Shown piece by piece: positions 4,849 through 7,363 of a DNA stretch of 7,363 nt (the stretch's first letter is position 1; the number at the start of each line of letters is the position of its first letter). The stretch is from Fodinibacter sp038210185 (GTDB taxonomy: Bacteria; Actinomycetota; Actinomycetes; Actinomycetales; Dermatophilaceae). The stretch is from positions 1 through 7,363 of the forward strand of contig JBBQWX010000194.1 in NCBI GenBank assembly GCA_038210185.1. Reading direction: 5' to 3'. The notes beneath the pieces are model-generated. The model was not told the DNA's origin, ran no database searches, and was given only the letters and a program-made list of their open reading frames with translations. The translations under genes were made by a program, and so were the position numbers.

Positions 4849-6264
4849 TCACACCACGATCGCGGCGCGGATGCCGTCCGAGAAGACCTCGGGCGGGTCC
4901 GGCAGCATGCGTGCGTCACCGGTCGCGCGGCGGTGTGCCGACCAGGCTACCGCGCACGCATCGAGCACGTCGTCGGCGGCGTATCCGCTCCCCTTCAGCA
5001 CCGACGGTCGGGCGACCCCGGCCGCCGCCAGCGCCTCGAGCCGGGCCTGCTGGCCCGCTGCGGTGCGCTTTGCGGGCAGCACGGAGCCGGCCATCGTGGC
5101 GAAGGAGACCTCCGGGTGCACCTCGACCACTGCCACGGTCGGGCGGCCGCGCAGCCAGGCATCGACCTCGAGGATCTTCGCACGCAACGCGAACGCCTGG
5201 GCGCCGACCCCCTGCCCGCTCAGGCCGCGGTTCACGACATCCGCCGCTGCGCGGTCGGGGGCGAGGTAGGCCGCTCGGGTGAGGGTGGTGAAGACCGAGC
5301 TGGCCCGCCCGGGCAGGGCGCGGCGGGCGAGCACGTCGGCCTGCCGGATCGAGTTCTCCGGCAACCCGATCGGGATGTCGATGCCGACCACCAGCACGTC
5401 GAGGTCGGCGCGCACCGTCTCGACCAGCAGCTCGATGGTGGGCGCCACGACCACGCGCGGTCGGGGCGCCCCCGGCACCAGCACGGCTCCCACCCACCCT
5501 CCCGGGCACCCGTCGACCCCGAGCACGGGCACGGTCACCTCGATCGGGGCGATCGCCGTGCCGGATGCCGTGTCGGATGCCGTGCCTGCCGTGCCGGATG
5601 CCGTGCCGGCCGGGCCCGGCGTGCGCAGCCCCTCGAGCGCTCCGAGCACGAGGTCGAGACTCACCTCGAACTCGTTCCCGAAGGCGTAACCCGGCTGCAG
5701 GGCGCGACCCTCGGCAAAGGCCGTGAAGTGGGGATAGGCCGCTCGCACCTCCGGCCCGAGTAGCTCGGCCACCAGGGCGGCGAGGTCGGCCTCGCCCTCG
5801 AAGGGCAGGCTGACCTCCTGCTGCATGAAGCCGTAGAGGTGGGCGTCCAGCAGGGCGAACGCTGTGCCGGCGGCCGTGAGCGAGAACCCCTGTGCCGCAA
5901 GGCAGCCGAGCACGGCATCGTGGTGGCGCAGGTTGAGCGGGCCAGGGCTTCGACGCGAGTCCATCAGCCCGACGGCCCAGCGGTGGCGCAGCAGCACGCC
6001 CCGCCCGGACACCGACCTGGCCCGCAGCTCGGCCCGCCAGTCCCCGCCGACGACCGGCAGGTGCAGCTCGCCGAACACGGCATCGACCATGGCGTCGAGC
6101 AACGCCTCCTTGCCCGCGACGTGGTGGTAGAGCGACATCGCCTCGACGCCCAGGCGCCCGGCCAGCGCCCGCATCGACAGGGCAACCTGTCCCTCGGCAT
6201 CGGCGAGCGCCATGGCCTCGGTGACCACGCGAGCACGGCTCAGCGGGGGGCGAGTGGGCGGCAT
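4849..6264 (-). CDS. TetR-family repressor fused to a DUF429 (predicted RNase H-fold) domain
   Basis: A 471-aa protein of two parts. Residues 8-66 are a TetR DNA-binding domain (SRARVVTEAMALADAEG, then SMRALAGRLGVEAMSLYHHVAGKEALLDAMVDAVF). Residues 75-213 match the tetracycline-repressor-type ligand domain (LLDAHLYGFMQQE, then YAFGNEFEVSLDLVLGALEGL). A Gly/Thr/Ala/Ser linker covers about 215-240. From 246 the sequence is DUF429: VLGVDGCPGGWVGAVL, GIDIPIGLPE (294-303), GVGAQAFALRAKILEVDAWL, VVEVHPEVSFATMAG, GYAADDVLDACAVAW. D251, D296, E381/E385 and D432/D435 are candidate active-site acids. TetR proteins are normally about 200-220 aa and DUF429 proteins usually stand alone. The start is ATG 6264 with AAGGAG 6 nt upstream; GTG 6306 would lie beside the operator and lacks a ribosome site. 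It is divergent from the oxidoreductase gene and likely represses that gene and itself. The role of DUF429 is unknown. Confidence 0.9.
   Translation of the reverse strand: MPPTRPPLSRARVVTEAMALADAEGQVALSMRALAGRLGVEAMSLYHHVAGKEALLDAMVDAVFGELHLPVVGGDWRAELRARSVSGRGVLLRHRWAVGLMDSRRSPGPLNLRHHDAVLGCLAAQGFSLTAAGTAFALLDAHLYGFMQQEVSLPFEGEADLAALVAELLGPEVRAAYPHFTAFAEGRALQPGYAFGNEFEVSLDLVLGALEGLRTPGPAGTASGTAGTASDTASGTAIAPIEVTVPVLGVDGCPGGWVGAVLVPGAPRPRVVVAPTIELLVETVRADLDVLVVGIDIPIGLPENSIRQADVLARRALPGRASSVFTTLTRAAYLAPDRAAADVVNRGLSGQGVGAQAFALRAKILEVDAWLRGRPTVAVVEVHPEVSFATMAGSVLPAKRTAAGQQARLEALAAAGVARPSVLKGSGYAADDVLDACAVAWSAHRRATGDARMLPDPPEVFSDGIRAAIVV
5552..5605. repeat. 12-bp imperfect tandem repeat encoding the TetR-DUF429 linker
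   Basis: Units of YCGGATGCCGTG lie at 5561-5572, 5573-5584 and 5594-5605. A 9-bp shortened unit (CCTGCCGTG) is at 5585-5593, and a partial unit lies just before 5561. All unit lengths are multiples of three. On the minus strand they encode the repetitive peptide GTASGTAGTASDTASGTA, which joins the two domains. The array probably grew by slippage and would make a flexible, disordered linker. Confidence 0.85.
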
Positions 6265-6299
6265 CCGGGGCTCCTTGGAGGTGGGGACGAGATCGGGTC

Positions 6300-6329
6300 T
6301 TGCCACATCTTACGGTGTAAGGCTATCGT
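6300..6329 (+). promoter_or_regulatory. Candidate promoter of the MDR oxidoreductase gene
   Basis: TTGCCA (6300-6305) is one base from the -35 consensus. TATCGT (6324-6329) is a fair -10 box after an 18-nt spacer. Operator 1 (6309-6321) occupies the spacer, so repressor and RNA polymerase would compete. The expected transcript starts near 6336, about 33 nt before the ATG. Confidence 0.6.
6309..6321. promoter_or_regulatory. TetR-type operator 1
   Basis: CTTACGGTGTAAG is a perfect 5-3-5 inverted repeat (CTTAC and GTAAG around GGT). It lies between the -35 and -10 boxes of the rightward promoter and touches the -10 region of the leftward one. The same arms recur at 6348-6360. Confidence 0.85.
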
Positions 6330-6347
6330 GGCACCCATCCAGTCCAA
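6320..6347 (-). promoter_or_regulatory. Candidate promoter of the TetR-DUF429 gene
   Basis: On the minus strand, TTGGAC (6347-6342) and TAGCCT (6325-6320) are separated by 16 nt. The matches are moderate. The two operators border this promoter on both sides, which fits autorepression. The leader to ATG 6264 would be about 50 nt. Confidence 0.42.
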
Positions 6348-6360
6348 CTTACAGCGTAAG
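6348..6360. promoter_or_regulatory. TetR-type operator 2, overlapping a ribosome binding site
   Basis: CTTACAGCGTAAG has the same CTTAC/GTAAG arms as operator 1, centre to centre 39 bp away. Its right arm runs into AAGGAAG (6358-6364), the ribosome binding site for ATG 6369. It abuts the leftward -35 box. Because only the three central bases differ between the two sites, both should be bound by the same TetR dimer type. Confidence 0.83.
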
Positions 6361-6368
6361 GAAGCATC

Positions 6369-7334
6369 ATGAAGGCCATCGTCCAGGACCACTACGGCAG
6401 CACCGACCAGCTGCGTCTCGACGAGGTGCCCGACCCCGTCGCACGCCCCGGTGAGGTGCTGGTGCGCGTCGGCGCGGCCGGGGTCGACCGCGGCACGTGG
6501 CACGTCATGACCGGTCGGCCGCTCGCGGCCCGCCTCGCCCTCGGCCTGCGGACCCCGAAGGACCGCACCCCCGGGCGCGACGTCGCCGGCACCGTCGAGG
6601 CACTCGGCGAGGGTGTGACCGACTATGCCGTCGGCGACGCCGTCTACGGCACCGCCCGCGGCTCGTTCGCCGAGCTCGCCGTGGTACCCCTGACCCGGCT
6701 GGCGCGGCGACCGGCCAACCTCTCGGTCGAGGAGGCTGCAGCCGTGCCGGTGTCCGCGCTCACCGCGCTCCAGGCCTTGCGGGCCGGCGGCGTCAAGGCC
6801 GGCGACCGCGTGCTCGTCATCGGGGCGTCCGGCGGGGTCGGCTCCTTTGCCGTGCAGCTGGCCGTCGACCTCGGCGCGCAGGTGACCGGGGTCTGCGGCC
6901 CGGCGAAGGCCGAGCTGGTGCGGTCGCTCGGTGCCGAGCGCGTCGTCGACCACACGACGACGCCCCTCGACACCCTTGGCGAGCGCTTCGACGTCGTGCT
7001 CGACATCGCCGGCCACCGACCGGTGCGGGTGCTGCGCGGCCTGCTCACCGAGCGCGGCTGCCTGGTGGTCGTGGGCAGCGAGAACAAGGGTCGCTGGCTC
7101 GGTGGCCTGCACCGCGCGATGGGCGCGGCTCTGCTGTCACCGTTCGTGAAGCAGCGCCTCGTGATGCTGATGGCGTCCGAGAACAGCGCCGACCTGGCCG
7201 CTCTCACCGAGGTCGTCGAACGCAGCGGGGTGCGCCCAGCGCTGGAGCGCACCTTCGCCCTCGAGCAGGCGGCCGCAGCCATCGACCACGTCAGCGGCGG
7301 TCATGCCCGCGGCAAGGTCGTCGTCACGCCCTGA
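6369..7334 (+). CDS. Zinc-free MDR-family NAD(P)-dependent oxidoreductase (quinone oxidoreductase-like)
   Basis: A 321-aa medium-chain dehydrogenase/reductase. The N-terminal GroES-like domain covers about 1-115 (PGEVLVRVGAAGVDRGTWHVMTG, then TPGRDVAGTVEALGEGV). The nucleotide-binding domain follows, with the hinge LSVEEAAAVPVSALTALQAL and the dinucleotide loop GASGGVG at 152-158. Cys and His zinc ligands of true alcohol dehydrogenases are absent, which places it with quinone oxidoreductase/reticulon-4-interacting-like enzymes that reduce quinones or enones with NADPH. Full length, ending KVVVTP. Start ATG 6369 is preceded by AAGGAAG. It stands alone on the plus strand, divergent from the TetR fusion, with two operators in front, so it is most likely induced by a reactive ligand of that repressor. 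I saw no copy of the GGATGCCG octamer in this gene, unlike most of its neighbours. Confidence 0.93.
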   Translation: MKAIVQDHYGSTDQLRLDEVPDPVARPGEVLVRVGAAGVDRGTWHVMTGRPLAARLALGLRTPKDRTPGRDVAGTVEALGEGVTDYAVGDAVYGTARGSFAELAVVPLTRLARRPANLSVEEAAAVPVSALTALQALRAGGVKAGDRVLVIGASGGVGSFAVQLAVDLGAQVTGVCGPAKAELVRSLGAERVVDHTTTPLDTLGERFDVVLDIAGHRPVRVLRGLLTERGCLVVVGSENKGRWLGGLHRAMGAALLSPFVKQRLVMLMASENSADLAALTEVVERSGVRPALERTFALEQAAAAIDHVSGGHARGKVVVTP

Positions 7335-7363
7335 GCGCATCTCGAGTTGGGTGCTGAAGTGGG

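Noticed and set aside
6265..6306. GTG 6306 as start of the TetR fusion
   Set aside because: It lies right beside operator 1 with no ribosome site, whereas ATG 6264 has AAGGAG at ideal spacing and starts directly before the TetR domain.

Overview
The window is from a high-GC actinobacterium. GC is around 70% by eye, codons end in G or C, GTG starts are used, and the gene families are ones common in soil and skin Micrococcales. The style of the proteins and the interspersed GC-rich repeats suggest an Intrasporangiaceae-like genome (Terrabacter/Knoellia/Janibacter type). That placement is inference, since no rRNA or marker gene is present.

Layout from left to right: (a) 1-235 has no convincing gene. 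It holds a LexA/SOS-box-like palindrome at the extreme left edge and a short 17-bp direct repeat that copies the 3' end of the next gene. (b) 236-1887, minus strand: a two-gene unit of a DGPF/YCII-related protein followed, with a 4-bp CTGA overlap, by an ECF42-type sigma factor with a TPR-like C-terminal extension. A TGTCGA/CGTC promoter upstream fits ECF42 autoregulation. (c) 1980-2033: a 16-bp tandem repeat with G-quadruplex potential. (d) 2039-2950, minus: an SDR oxidoreductase. (e) 3054-3977, minus: a class IV PLP aminotransferase (aminodeoxychorismate-lyase-like) carrying a Pro-rich insertion built by 9-bp repeats. (f) 3978-4346: a gene-free region with two blocks of a 42-bp palindromic repeat around a 125-bp A/T-richer segment. 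(g) 4347-4772, minus: a VOC/glyoxalase-fold protein. (h) 4849-6264, minus: a TetR repressor fused in frame to a DUF429 (RNase H-fold) domain through a repeat-encoded Gly/Thr/Ala/Ser linker. (i) 6369-7334, plus: a zinc-free MDR-family quinone oxidoreductase-like enzyme, divergent from the TetR fusion.

Two regulatory circuits can be read directly. In the first, the ECF42 sigma factor most likely drives its own DGPF-sigma operon from the promoter at 1948-1973. In the second, the TetR-DUF429 fusion and the MDR oxidoreductase share a 104-bp divergent promoter region with two CTTAC-N3-GTAAG operators. One operator lies in the spacer of the oxidoreductase promoter and one overlaps its ribosome binding site, a typical arrangement for repression of a detoxifying reductase and autorepression of its regulator. 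The VOC protein lies 76 bp behind the TetR fusion and may be co-transcribed with it.

The most unusual items are the TetR-DUF429 fusion, the 42-bp palindromic repeat, and the octamer GGATGCCG (or its complement), which I count 15 times on the two strands in several reading frames.
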